From the NCBI GenBank assembly GCA_013420905.1, contig JAAXNY010000008.1, positions 620,001 through 684,000 on the forward strand: 64,000 nt of DNA, given 5' to 3'. Source of the DNA: Collybia mongolica. Lineage: Eukaryota; Basidiomycota; Agaricomycetes; Agaricales; Clitocybaceae. The position numbers were made by a program, and so were the translations under genes. Positions 13,135-25,454 of the stretch are shown in pieces (position 1 is the first letter of the stretch; the number at the start of each line of letters is the position of its first letter). The notes beneath the pieces were generated by a model. The model was given only the letters and a program-made list of their open reading frames with translations. It did not search any database and was not told where the DNA came from.

Positions 13135-13925
13135 TTACACCGACAAAGAGGGAATCCCACAGCGCTGAGAGAGCAAAAGGGTAGCGCTTCGAGTTTGACA
13201 TTTTGTCGAACGGCGATCAAAGCTCGAAGTGCAGAGCTCGATGAATACCAACGGTAATTTATAATGGAAGTGCGGGAAGATGAGTGGGTCATATGGGCAA
13301 TACAATGCTTTCGAAAATATCAAGGCATCCAGCTCGCAGGTTGATATTCGAAAAGCCAGGGATGTAGAAAGACAGACTTCGATTGCGAGAACCGTGCGTA
13401 TTGTGCGCCCCTGAACATGGAGCTTGATACAAGGAGCAAGGAGATAAACCGAGCCTCGTTGGTTCGAGTGGCGAACAAGTGACAACCAAGTGACATCAAT
13501 AAAATGGAGTAATTTCCACATTTTCCGAGCATAGCAGAGTCTCCGGTCGTGATGTCGCCAATGGGAAAAGAGGAGTATCACGTATAGATTGAGAACGAGT
13601 TGCCAACCTGGTGGAATAGGAAAATAAACCGATAATTTAGAGAGTATCGTGTGGACCGTTCGTATCACGCAAGCTCCACCAGGATAGGGGTAAAAACTTT
13701 GGATAAACAGCGGGGCCATGATGACTCGTGCTCACGATGTGGTTGGTCAAAAGACATCGCTTGGATCCCTGAATTGGTGGCGTGGCTGAGCTGAGGAGAA
13801 ATCCAGATTGTGCAGGGGAGGTAAATAAGTGCCGCTGCCAGGGTAGGATACCCCGCAAATGTCGCGCAGTGGGCTCCGATCCGGGCGACTAGATGACCAG
13901 GGTCACATGAACACCTTTTCGCCAA
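13135..13925 (-). pseudogene. possible F-box/LRR-like relic
   Basis: Minus-strand frames in this stretch switch back and forth. They contain IPPGWQLVLN, which resembles the opening of basidiomycete F-box proteins (usually LPPEIW.L.L). Downstream, leucine-rich stretches appear in two frames (for example SSALRALIAVRQNVKLEALPF in an overlapping frame). No single splice chain restores a convincing protein. The likeness is weak and this may be chance. It is listed because it is the only coding-like signal in an otherwise empty interval. Confidence 0.2.
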
Positions 13926-13994
13926 ACCCTACTTATCCATTTTCAGTTAAGGAAATACCATTGACAGTAATCGCAATGGATAAGATCTAGGTAC

Positions 13995-14015
13995 GGGGGG
14001 GGGGGGGGGGGGGGG
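13995..14015. repeat. homopolymer run of 21 G
   Basis: Twenty-one consecutive G on the plus strand, ended by a single C and then GGG. The run could form a G-quadruplex. Its length is prone to sequencing and polymerase error. Confidence 0.9.
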
Positions 14016-17000
14016 CGGGACCTTGTTCGCCAAACGAGGCGCTGAGAAGCAAAGCATCGTGCTGGGTCACGGCGTGGTTTCTGGGGACATAGAGCGGTAC
14101 AGAATGAACATGGGAAGTGCGGTCCCAACTTTTTCTACCAACGCTTGAGATTGATTCGAATACCTAGACGATTGTGCACCCCGACAAGTCTCCTTGACTA
14201 GCGCGGGTGGGTAAGTGATGAGCGTATTCCATCTATGATCTGGCAGTTCGCGAAGAGTTCATTAGGGATGGCATATGCTGGCTTGCACCCGTGAGCCGAT
14301 TTGCGGGCGAGCTAGCGTCTGGGGAAACAATAGACTACGCGTGAGAACAAATGTACTCATTTTGGGTAACGGAGTGCGTCTAGATCGCTCTGCAACGAGC
14401 TTCTGCTGGTCGAGCAAACAAGCTGCCCAGTTATCATCATCGAACGCCCGGCATTCAATGCCGTTTATTGATGGCTTAGTCGCTGGGCTGACAGATTGAT
14501 GTCTTCATCCGAGCCGGTGGAGAAGGACAGGAGGAAGTTGTATAGCGAGCATTCTACATCCGTATGGAATCTGTATACCGTGTGTGAGCAAAAAGAAAAA
14601 AATAGGCCAAAGCTTCCAGGTGATATGTCGATTCCATGGGCACAGGGTGGAAGAAGACGCAGAAGAAAGGCTAAATCATAATGGCAATCTGGCAACAATT
14701 CCGAACACACACGATAGAGGTCACACATGGCACTCGACCCATGAAATTTTGAGACGTGAGACTGATGTCAGGTTCATCGTGAACAGCAACAAATCATGAC
14801 GGAGAACGAATGGCTGAGTAACAGCGCGCGTGCGCGGTAGTAGTGCACGGGAAGACAGCAAGTAAATTTACAACCTAGAACATGGGATTGTGATACCATG
14901 AGTAACAGATAGTGCGAAAGTCCGGATTCTGCTGACAATGCCGCAGGCATGAAAGAGAACCCACCTCACGGGCACCGTTGTATTTTCAGCACGCTCACTA
15001 ATGACAAGCATAGGATCCCGCGAGGTGATCCGTTACCAGTTGATCATCACGTTTTCACCAACTCGATAAACAAGCAGATGGACAGAACAGGCGGGACGGA
15101 AAATCTTCTCGTGGTCCAGAACGTAGTAGCTGCCCTTCGATACGTTGAACATGGTTGGGGAGGTAGCAGCTTGACGGTCATGCGTCCCGAAGTCACCTCT
15201 GTTTGCATGGTCTACTCACAGAGTTGCTCTATATTGGTCTGAAGCTTGATAATCACTAGAAGTGGCCGATGTATATGAGATAGCGAGTATGTATGTTTAC
15301 GGAATTTACTCAGCAGCATTTAGCGGGAGGAATATTTTTGGATGTGTGAACCAACTAACTCCTCCCATATTTTCTCAACAATACGACTGCGACGAAGCGC
15401 ACGAAACACCACGAGCGAGCCGGTTGATTTTTACTTAGCGGTTTTTGCCGTAGAAGAACGTAAACCTTCGATGATAGTACGACGCCGCCGCCGGCAAGTG
15501 CATTCAATTTTCGAATCGATATCGGCAGATGTCGGGAACTCTGTGGACAATTGCCATGGTAGGTGGCAGAAGCGAAAGAATACACTGTAACTGCTCACTC
15601 GGAAGGAGACGAAAATAGCTCATTGACGAGTTCTTGTGGGAACCATCTCCCGTGGGTAGACACCGGTTGATGTGGTCGTGATGTTTGGCATGTCAGAGGG
15701 AAGGAAAAGACGACAGCTTCAGTGCAGCGTGTGGGCAGGCCTGGTCAGAGCATGTGAGAGAGAGAAACAGCGGAGATTCTTGCGGTGAGCTGAGCATTGC
15801 TGCTGCTGGTTTGAGCTTGAAATTGCCGAACCTGGGTCATGTCTCCGGGAAATTCATTCATTACTTCCCGTCCGTGAGGAAATAGGCCATAGCACCGTAA
15901 GCGTGGAATGAACGATATGTGTCGGAATACCACCAGCGCCGATGCGTCGCAGGATGTAGCTGTTCATCTGAGAGACAAAGTAACGGTAACGAGATACTGA
16001 CGGACTCGAGTATTTTGTTGGTCGTAGTGGTGCACTATGCACGGAGCTCCACCGCCGGTTCGCAAAAAGAGCCCCCATTACCGTTGCACAAAATGGGAAC
16101 AAGACCATCAAAGTGTTGCTGGTCTCCAGCTAGTGACCGTGGCATTGTCCACATTTTGAGGGGTAGTAGTCTGCGACAGTAAGGTGTTAAGGAGTGATTT
16201 CGCCGGTGCTGTGGGAGAAATCAGCTGGCGGCGATGGAGTTGTGTACCGTATCTATTGGGGCACCACGGGCTCACCGAATTTTGATCCTAAAATAATTCT
16301 CGGAAAGAAGAACGATTAGGGTCATCCCGATCGGGGCGCTGATCACTGACTTTTAAAGATATTGTTGATTCAGTGTAAATGGGATTATCAAAACATGCCC
16401 GAGATACCGTAAGGTGCACGCAGAACGCTGACTATTCAGTTTTCTTTCTTTGTCAGAGCAGAATCATGTGTGAGAGAGATGGAAGAGAAACATGTTTCTA
16501 GTACCGGGTTCGTAGGACTACGCGATGTGCGATATGTCGAATATGGTGAAACCACAACGCCACCAGCCCACGTTCACCATCGACTGAGTCATGTCCGTGT
16601 GTGTACGTCTGAATAAATGGATTTACAACGTAGCCGGCGGTTAATGGCAGTGGTTGACCATCGTGATGATGAACATTCCTAGTAAATTTCCTGTGAGGCC
16701 GTGCCGTCGAAATGAGGTGAGGTGTTTGACAGCAAGGGCACCTGCCTCGGTGGGTGCGGTCAGAATACCGAACAAAGTCCCAGATATTTCAGCCATATTT
16801 TTGGCCATCCGTATTTTTACGAGCATTGAAAGTCAGCCTGTATAGTACTTAACGTTAGCAGGGCAAACCGGAACATGAAGACGGGTACTTACGTACCATC
16901 AGCCCACTAGGTGGTATTGCGGTAGATGCCCCGCTCTAGTTTTCGTACACACCATATAATGTCAGTTTGATTGATACTGCAATCAAATTTCCCTGAATGT

Positions 17001-18186
17001 TGGCTCAAAACGTTGTTGGTGTGCAATCGATCGGACAATCGATGGGAACAGCTGGTGCGGTGTTTCAGATAACCATACTTCTGCCATTTCTCGAGTAGTG
17101 AGGGCTCAGGAAGAAATTTTACCGAGACGTGTAGTTTTAAGCAGCTACCAACGCCGATAGTTGTGTCGACGTGTCCATGTTGCAGTTTTGATCGCCAAGC
17201 CTCGAATATGAAACCAATTGATGACGTGTGTGAGCATTCTGAGTTGGTTCTCGTTGGGTCACTCTATGTCATGACATGCCCCACCCTTATAACTAACGCC
17301 GGCGCCCATGCCTATGATAGGACGGAGAGTTGGAGGAGTGCAAGCAAAGGCTATCAATATCAATTGGTTCAGTCAAAGGTGACTCATAACAATTGTGGCA
17401 CACGACCAAGATATCGACATCACCGGGGCGAAAGGCCTGAATCCATTTCCACTTTCAATAGATATTCTTACGCCACGACGTTATCCTCGGATGATATTAA
17501 TCGTAGAATTGAAGGTTCTATTGAATCCCTAGCCAATGGGCGTTGACAGGGCCATCTTGAGATATAAACGCTACTGGGACCCCATCAGCCCCTCCTTTCA
17601 TTTCCACTCATCAAGTGACGCAAAAAAAGCCACTATTTAACTCACGAATCAGCACGAGGTTTCCTGCGACTGTATCAGGGCCACACGACATGGGAGGAGT
17701 TGACAGGAGGGAGAGGTGGAAACTTGGCGGTCGAAGAGGGCTAAGCGGCGGTAAGCGTCGGTGCACTGCCTTTTGGAGCCTCTTGGCGCCGTTGGGGTTA
17801 AATTTTCGGCGCCACGTGATTGTTTTATTTTTGTAACAACACTTAGTTCGGCAGGTTATAGCGTTGGGACTAGTAGCATTATGGGTACCGAACGAAACGT
17901 AGAGAATAGCACATTCTTTAGAGCAGCTTCTCTCGCTTTGTCGAGGCGAGACTCCATAGATTAACAGAAATTCTGTGGACGATGTTCGCAAGAGACCATT
18001 TATAGATGCCGGTCGGCCGGGCGGAGAGTGTAACTAAACGGAGTCACGGAGTGGATCGGAAACAGAGCAGGCAAAAGCTTGGGTTTGCGTTCTTATTGCA
18101 GGAAATGTACTTGTCTTGTTCACAGCTCACCGACTTACCACCATTGCTCCCATAATCTCAGGCGATATTCCCTCAATTTACGAGGC

Positions 18187-19698
18187 ATGAGCGAAATACG
18201 ATCCCCCACTCACACTTGTCGCAAGCGTGGTCGTGTGCCAGCGAGGAAGGGCTGTTTGAAGTCGCCTATACCAAGCCCAGGCCTAGAGAGTGCACAGATA
18301 CGAAAGTGTGTTGCTTTTGGAGCAGAGGGGACCGAAGAAGTATACGTCGCGGACGTATGGGACCGCACACCAGCGGAACCAGCCCGCAAGCTAACATATC
18401 AGTGAGTATCCAGCCTGATAAAAAAAAATAGAAGCACGCCACGCTGCGTGCGCCTTTTTATATACCTTATCACTTATTGTTACTGTGCGTGTGACTGATA
18501 CGTTCTGCACAGGGACATACTAGAGTTGAAGGAAATCCAACGCTCATTGCCCCGAGCCAACCAACTCGCCGACCCAGTATCAGGCAGGCCCGGGTCACAC
18601 TTCCTTTCAGCAGTCCCAATTGGCCTTTTGCCCTTGCTTTCTGAGACGGACTCGGGCGGGTCCCAGGACTCATCGACCGCAACCTCACCAGTAACCTCAC
18701 CAGTCACATCCCCACCACCAACGCCCACGGGTCTTTCGAACCCCCACTGGTTAACCCCCGCCCCCCGCCCGAAGGAACGTGCCGCACCACAACCATGGCA
18801 CCCCCCACACCTCGCCCACCTTCTTCCAAGTAAACCTGCTGTCCAGCGAGAGAAACCCAAGTTTGCATTCCTCCCCCTTTTGGAGACCCCCCCATCGTCC
18901 GAGCCAGTGTCGCCCTTTACCTCGAATCCATCCTCCCGGAGCCCGTCTCCCGAGCCATCAGACACCGACCAGTCGCAAGATCCTCCAACTCCCTCCCTTA
19001 CAAATGCATCTTTGGACAGTAGCCCTTTGTCCCGCGCCTCTTCGTTATCGCCAGAGCCTTGTTATTTCCATCAGCTGCCCCCTCTTCGGGGAAACCACGG
19101 AGACTACAGCGGGAAGCCCCACTTTGGCGTCCACCAGGATGACGAGTTCCCATCATCGCCAGACGAGGGATATCACTTCCACCACCGAACACCCTCCCCC
19201 TCCCCCTCATACGCCCTTGCCCCCCTGCGGTTGGGAGACACTGGTATGAATCCCGAGGTAGACATGAGTCGGCACATGCGCTCCATGGCGGATAGGGGGA
19301 GCGCTCTGCTGGAGAATGTTACACCAATACGACGCCAGCGACCACGGAACGTCATCGAAATCAACGGCGTTGAGATAGACCTCGACGACGACGACGACTC
19401 CCATGATTACGATCTCCCTATGACTTCCACGCCTGGTGCATCGTCGTCACGCGGCTTCCCAGACCTTTCCCCTTTGTCGGAGTCGCTGTCGGATTCTGCT
19501 CCAACAACTGCTCCAGGATCGCCAAGCACTCCACCAAGCTGCCCGACGCCGCCAGAGGAGGACGTCCCGAGCATATCGTCTCATTTTCGCCCATCGACCC
19601 CCACCCTTGCCTCGTCCCCTCCAACTAGAGCACTGAAATCCCTCCACTCCCCTGTTCACTTCCGGCGCAACAAGAGCCCAAGGCCGGGAGCTATTTAG
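18187..19698 (+). CDS. conserved basidiomycete disordered protein with RVxF-like motif, two exons
   Basis: Exon 1 (18187-18401) and exon 2 (18513-19698) join in frame across a 111-nt intron (GTGAGT...GCACAG) to give 466 aa. The ATG at 18187 is the only in-frame start before the basic RKRGRVPARKGCLKSP segment. A compact conserved-looking core follows: RKCVAFGAEGTEEVYVADVW, DRTPAEPARKLTYQ, and, across the splice junction, DILELKEIQRSLPRANQ and SAVPIGLLPLL. The remaining 350 residues are low-complexity Ser/Pro with an acidic EIDLDDDDD patch. KCVAF fits the [KR]xVxF docking consensus of protein phosphatase 1, so a PP1-binding regulatory role is possible; that is inference. I recognise the WDRTP...LELKEI signature as recurring in mushroom genomes but know no assigned function. 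The large antisense reading frame over exon 2 is a shadow. Confidence 0.8.
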
Positions 19699-21710
19699 CC
19701 CCCCGTGGCCGTGTGAGGTGGCTTAATACTGCACTGCTGTCCCCCTGGCGCAGGACGTGGGGGCTCTGGACAGGTGGTTGTGGGAGAAGGTGTGTATATG
19801 AACTGCAAGCGCTTTTGCTGATCAAGAATCATTATGGAGATAGTGCGGTGTGTGGGTTTATTGGGTGCAGGTAGATAAGCTGGTGGTATCCCAAGCCCTG
19901 TCCGCCGGTGTTGTACCCACATCCCGTTTCCATGTGTTGAATCACGCCGTCCCCCCCCACTTGCAAAAGCCGCTCGAAGCCGCTCGCCATACATGCCTTT
20001 TATCATTGGTTGCCACTTGCTCTTCGATATCATTTCTTAATTACCATCGGTATCTCTGCCAAGAGACTCCACGGTTGTCGCGAGTTTCACGTTGATTCTC
20101 CTTCCCATCTCGTGCATCTTCCTCTTCCTCATCCCCGTCCTCGTCAGCTTTTACATACTTACCATCTTATCTCTCAGCCTTGCCCGCAGCACTCCGATAA
20201 TCACACATCACACGCCCATACATACAAGCAGACACCTTTCACATCAGCATATACTCCCGGAACGAATTCACGGACTATTTACTTCGTTCATATTTGCATG
20301 CCTCTCTCCCTCTTTCTCGTCCTATTTTGGTTTAAATGGTTTAAATTTTCTATACATACATTACATACAGCGACATCACGTTGAGCATCGTTCACTCCCA
20401 CCCGTCCCCCCGTTCCCTCCCGAAAATATAACATGATAATTCGTGCACATGCCCCGTCCGCTCTCATCTACTTAATCTCATATAGACACCCGCCCTGTTA
20501 TATCTGTTGTACTTACACTTACTTATGTCCCTTGCTTGACTTAGACTTAACAAAGCATTTCCGGCTCCAAAATTCTGTGGGACCTTTTCGTCACTCCTTC
20601 ACGGTTCACACATGGACTCCACCAGCACCATCTTGACGCAAATCGAATCGGCTCAACCATAGGCGCCAGTCTCTTCCTTGCCTAGTATAATGATTGCCCA
20701 GCGCTGGACAAGGCTGGCAAGCATCCAGTTGCCCGGGGATCAACTACAAGACGTCAGTCGTCTGCGGCAAGTCTACGGTATCTCAAGGCATGGTACGGAC
20801 ATCGACGATCCGTGGTTCCTGAGCATGCACAATTACACCTGATGTCGACGTCGATCGCAAATCCGGTTTGCAAGTTAAACAGCGAACCTTGGAGTGGGGG
20901 GGCACTACGGCTACGGCATTCAAAATGGGCCCCTCGACTTTGCCCTTTTTCTTTTTTTTTCTTTTTCCGCGGGTTCTTGTGTTCTCGGAGAATCTGAGGG
21001 AAGTATGCTGTAGAGCGCGAGGACTCCGAGTGGCCCGCGGGTATAGCGTCTGGGGCTAGGTGTGGGTGCTGGTTCGTGGTTTACGGGTCGATTCGAGTCG
21101 GTGATAACGTGTTACATGCGTGGATGTCACTCGTAGCGTCGTCCTCTCCTACGTACCGAGGCATTAAGCCCTCCGTTGGGATTTCTAAAAAGAAATTTTC
21201 AATCATGCCATGGGGACATTATCTTTTCAGTCCTCCCGAGGAAATCAAGCGGTTTAATGGAGTCCTGTGCCTAGAGGCTCAGATATTGTCCATGTCGTGA
21301 AGGACTATCGTGAGGATATTTATCGAGGGAGTAAATGTTAAAATTAGGACGGTGGCGCTTAGCTCCAGTTGCCTGTTCGGGCCGATGGTCGATCATTGGT
21401 TGCTATACCACCTGATGTTTTATGACACGTGATGTGATACGACGCGTTCAACTGACTATTCTCTTGGCGCGCTCACTTATTCATTTTGTTGAATCACCCC
21501 TCGTTTCCTCTATGAGCCCCAGATACTGGAATTGAAACGGCACGTAGCATACATACTAAGCTTTTAAAATGAACACCATCTTGTAATTATAGTAGACTCT
21601 AGATCTAACGTAAATCCTACCTATTTAACCGGGGTACTCGATCTTGAAAGCTATGATGCACATGTCTCATATATCTGCCTGGCTATGTCGTATTTCTTCT
21701 TCATCTTGTG
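19699..21710. other. intergenic region, nothing recognised
   Basis: C/T-rich sequence after the disordered-protein gene (probably its 3' untranslated region) grades into AT-richer DNA. Short hydrophobic frames at 20.0-20.6 kb come from pyrimidine-rich low-complexity sequence and show no domain. No repeat or RNA gene was found. Confidence 0.55.
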
Positions 21711-23254
21711 TCATGGTACATCGGGCGCCCTCCCGTTGTCTTTGAAAACCCTTAATACACGGAATGTCGCATTAATGAACTGCGAGGCCGCGAAGATAGC
21801 CTCATCCCCCTGCACGTCGTAGGCATAGTCAAGGTGTAATATACGCAGGCCATGTTGTAACACTAAACACGCCTCGGGCAGTTGTAAATTATACAGGTTG
21901 AGACACACCTCTCCCAGCTTGGGACAAAGAACAACGATTAATTGCAGCGCGTCAAAAGTTGCCTGCATACTTGGAAAACCGTGGAAATTCCGGAGTTGCA
22001 GAAGCTGTATGTTTGGCCATGCTCTCGCCGTAAGAAAGGAATTTTCGTCCGAAAGGTCAAAGTTGAGAAGATCATAGAAAAAGAACCGTTGAAGCTCTTT
22101 GGATTCGAGGAGGGACGGAGGATTGAAAGATCCTGTGTAATCCCTATCGGATCGTTAGGTGAAACAGACGATGAAACGTCATGGTCGCTTAATCTGAGGC
22201 GAACGAGTGAAGTCGTCCATGGAGAGAGGTGTGAGATGCGCGATTCCCATTCCTGCTCCATGATGGCATAAGCCTCGTCCCGATGCAAATTGGTGTATGA
22301 TATGCGCAGAGATACCAACGGGATATGTCCAAGGCAGTGAAGAACATCTTCAATGATTACGGACGACCCATGTGTGATACTCAAATCCCGCAGATTGAGC
22401 GAGGAGAAAGTGTCGACTGTGGACCCATGTTTGAGTTCAGATTTTGGGAGGGGAAGGGGTATTTCCGTGAGGGAAGGTAGCGGGAACGGTGTCTCGATTC
22501 CTGAAACTGTCTCATTTCCGGTCATTTTACTGACCACCATAGATGGCGGAGCTCCCTGAATTTCCCCAGCATTTCGTACAAGGCACTCCACTCGAACGGA
22601 TAATCAAAGAGTTCGAGGCGTTTCAGGGAGGGCACTAGATTATGAAGCACATCCAGAGATCCGGGAATATATTCAAGCTCAAGCCCCGCTCGGAATGATG
22701 CAAAGGGTCTGTACGGTGGGTGGAACATATAACTCCAGACGGTGACTTGAGGTTCGGTAACAATGGCTATCCTTTCTGAAGTGTGGCGAGGTGAAGGGAA
22801 ACAAAATGGCTGATGGACTTCTGGTCTAGAATGCACAAATTTCTGATGCGGAAGGACTAATGCGGCACTTTTCCCCATTGTACGGGATCAATTCAGGTAC
22901 TGGGTAGAGACTATACGATGTGGCTTGCTCTATCAATGTTTATCAGGCCTATAATCAAGTTCCACGCACGTAACTACCGTTGCCGGAAGGCGATGTCGTA
23001 TAGTGAGAACCTACCAAAGAAAGGAGAAAATCCAACGAGTTCAGAGCCTTCCAAAGGATGTCCAGCGCAGTTACTGAAAGTGTCCTACAACTCATTGCGG
23101 TGTTTAGGAGCGTGCGCCGTTTTAGATGGTCGTGATACGGGATTCTGCCGTACATGTCAACGCTTGGTGGGTGGCGCTGAATCCCACCATCATCCTTGAG
23201 TCGAGGTTCCTGGCCCTGTGCAACGGTTTTGGGAAAAAGAAATATGGTGTGCAC
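21711..23254 (-). CDS. F-box/LRR-like protein, splicing unresolved, possibly decayed
   Basis: Minus-strand pieces read in the order of a fungal F-box protein. An N-terminal piece (about 23170-23000) has IPYHDHLKRRTLLNTAMSCR then TLSVTALDILWKALNSL, a good match to the F-box pattern of Agaricomycetes, where a called-up LDVLW.L.SL is usual. Downstream pieces (22878-22522, 22591-21938, 21968-21711) carry leucine-rich segments such as LVPSLKRLELFDY, LNLRDLSITHG and LVVLCPKLGEVCLNL-like strings. I could not find a GT-AG chain that joins all pieces without a frame break near 22520-22560, so the gene is either mis-split by me or decaying. F-box proteins act as substrate adaptors of SCF ubiquitin ligases. 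It lies head to head with NLE1, with only about 150 bp between them. Confidence 0.45.
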
Positions 23255-23404
23255 AACGATGGGTCTTGTTAACTATGAACGAATTGACTAGACATGGGGA
23301 AAGGATTGATCACGTGCCATCAATAAATTTCCTGAACGCCCATCGCCGCCGCCGAAAGTTGTATTTTACATTTTTCAATCGTAGCGAGTTCAACCATCGA
23401 CAAA

Positions 23405-25454
23405 ATGGCAACCAGACTTCCACCGCCCAAACGAGTGAAGGTCTACCACGGGGTCCCTGAGCCCGAGCCAGAACCGCTAAAGCCATCACCAAATATCGTC
23501 GTCCAGTTCGTCTCAGAGGAAGATGGCCGATCTCTGGCACCTGCAGTCAATTTACCTGCCAGTGTATCGAGGGAGCAGTTGGAGGTGCTTCTTAACAAGC
23601 TTTCTAGCGAGGTGTGCTTCGCATTGTGGTGCTACTCTATAATCACTCATTTCTTATCTTGGACATGCGATTTTTAATAGGAAGAAGATCCTGTTCCATT
23701 CTCGTTCCATGTGTCGTTACCAGAGGACGAAGACACAAAACCGGGAGCCCCAACGCGAATAGTCATCTCGAAATCACTGCAGGATGATGTTCTCGCTCAT
23801 CCATCAGGCGCTTTCACTCCTGAAGATGTGTTAGTCGTCCATTGTTCACCTCAGAGTGTATTTCGCGTCAGACCCGCAACGCGGTGCTCGTCGACATTAT
23901 CCGGTGAGGCGACTCCATCCTTTCTCTGGCTTTTCTTCTTTAATCCAATCGCCAACATCCAGGCCACACCTCTCCGATTCTCTGTGCATCATTTTCACCC
24001 ACCGGAAATCTCCTTGCCACAGGCTCTGGCGATACAACAGCCCGTTTATGGGATTTAAACACGGAGACTCCCTCACATACGCTAACGGGTCACATTGGAT
24101 GGGTGCTGTGTGTCGAGTGGGAGGCCATGGAAAGAAAACTTGCCACAGGCGGTCACGATGGACATGTACGCCCCAACCCATCCATACTCAGCCACCATTG
24201 ATGCTTTCTTTGCAGGTCCGCTTATGGGATCCAAAAACTGGTAAACCAATCGGCGATGCATTGAAGGGACACTCGAAGTGGATCACGTCGCTTTCATGGG
24301 AGCCGATCCACCTGTCAGTCACTTACTCTCCTCAGTATGGGAACACATGAATGACAAGGTCACAGAAATCCCACGTCACCCCGCATCGCGTCGTCCTCAA
24401 AGGACGGCACCGTGCGTGTATGGTCGGCGCTCACACGGCGGACAGAGTATACCCTGGGTGGGCACAGTGCCAGCGTCAACGTCGTGAAATGGGGTGGTGC
24501 TGGCGGGCCAAAGGGCGTTTTGTATACCGCTAGTAGTGATCGCACCGTGCGGATATGGGACGCGGAGACGGTATGGCAGTTTTCCTCCGCAGATTTAAAC
24601 AAGACGCTCATACGCTCTGTAGGGCCGACCGATACACACACTAAAAGATCACGCGCACTGGGTGACAACACTCGCGCTCAACACAGATTTCGTCCTTCGT
24701 ACAGGCCCATTTGACCATAAGGGGAAGAAGCCTACTTCAGATGAACAGGGTAAACCCCATTGGCTGTTTTTGCAATTGCTGTCATCTAATTTTTTTTCGC
24801 GTTTTCCCTAGCACAAGAGCTCGCAAAGGCACGATATGACACACTCCTGCGCACCACCCCCGAGCTGCTCATCTCTGGCTCGGACGACCACACACTCTTC
24901 CTCTGGTCCCCATTCACATCGTCCTCCTCTACAAAACCTGTTGCACGCCTGACAGGGCACCAGCGGCAGGTGTCGCACGTAGCATTCTCACCTGATGGTC
25001 GATGGGCTGCGTCAGCGGGGTGGGATGGGAGCGTGCGTGTGTGGGAAGGGCGCACGGGAAAATTTGTGGCGACTCTGCGAGGTCATGTGGGCGCCGTGTA
25101 CCGGCTTGCGTGGAGCGCGGATGGACGACTTTTAGTGAGTGCGAGCAAGGACAGCACACTGAAGGTGGGTTTAGCGTTCTTAACTTTTTGGGAGCTTTGC
25201 TTTCGCCGTTATGCGGCATGGGTTTGTGGATCGTGGATTTGTGATCGCTAATAACTCTCACCCTCTCATCTAGATTTGGGATCTCAAAACATATAAAATA
25301 AAAACTGACCTTCCGGGCCATACGGACGAGGTATATTGTGTGGACTTTGTCGCTGATAAGGTGGTTTCAGGAGGCAGAGATCGGACAGTTAAAATGTGGG
25401 TTCTTACCAGCAAGCTAATGCCTATCTAACGGCTCTCGTAGATGGAAGAACTAG
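23405..25454 (+). CDS. NLE1: Notchless/Rsa4 WD40 ribosome-assembly factor, nine exons
   Basis: Exons are 23405-23611, 23681-23903, 23963-24165, 24216-24313, 24366-24570, 24623-24749, 24812-25164, 25274-25395 and 25442-25454. They total 1551 nt and 516 aa, matching the roughly 515 aa of yeast Rsa4. The N-terminal NLE domain (VVQFVSEEDGRSLAPAVNLP, EEDPVPFSFHVSLPEDED, IVISKSLQDDVL) is followed by WD40 repeats: GHTSPILCASFSPTGNLLAT, RLWDLNTETPSHTLTGH, GHDGHVRLWDPKTGKPIG, SKDGTVRVWSALTRR, SSDRTVRIWDAETG, GSDDHTLFLWSPF, AGWDGSVRVWEGRTGKF, SKDSTLKIWDLKTYK and GGRDRTVKIWKN at the end. The family binds pre-60S particles and is released by the AAA ATPase Rea1/Midasin in the nucleolus/nucleoplasm. The last exon is only 13 nt and supplies the conserved WKN end. 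Two decayed copies lie at 50.9 and 56.8 kb. Confidence 0.96.

Larger units (their letters stand above)
10483..18186. other. 7.7-kb interval without convincing genes
   Basis: Only short, mostly overlapping reading frames occur here. The longest (minus strand, 13719-13135, 194 codons) and its neighbours have a vague F-box/LRR look but no clean motif. A minus-strand frame at 16826-16641 is hydrophobic (a GTLFGILTAPTEAGALAV stretch) and could be a relic of a membrane protein. The interval also holds a 21-nt G run. It may contain decayed genes or unrecognised non-coding RNAs. No RNA gene could be identified by eye. Confidence 0.5.

Noticed and set aside
16641..16826. Minus-strand hydrophobic frame as a transporter
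   Set aside because: Only about 60 codons, no flanking exons and no family signature.
18480..18965. 161-codon minus-strand frame over the Ser/Pro-rich gene
   Set aside because: It is the antisense shadow of a GC-rich coding exon; the plus-strand frame splices cleanly to a conserved upstream exon.
20010..20436. Two hydrophobic plus-strand frames of 114-124 codons
   Set aside because: They arise from C/T-rich low-complexity DNA downstream of a gene, differ by frame only, and have no domain.
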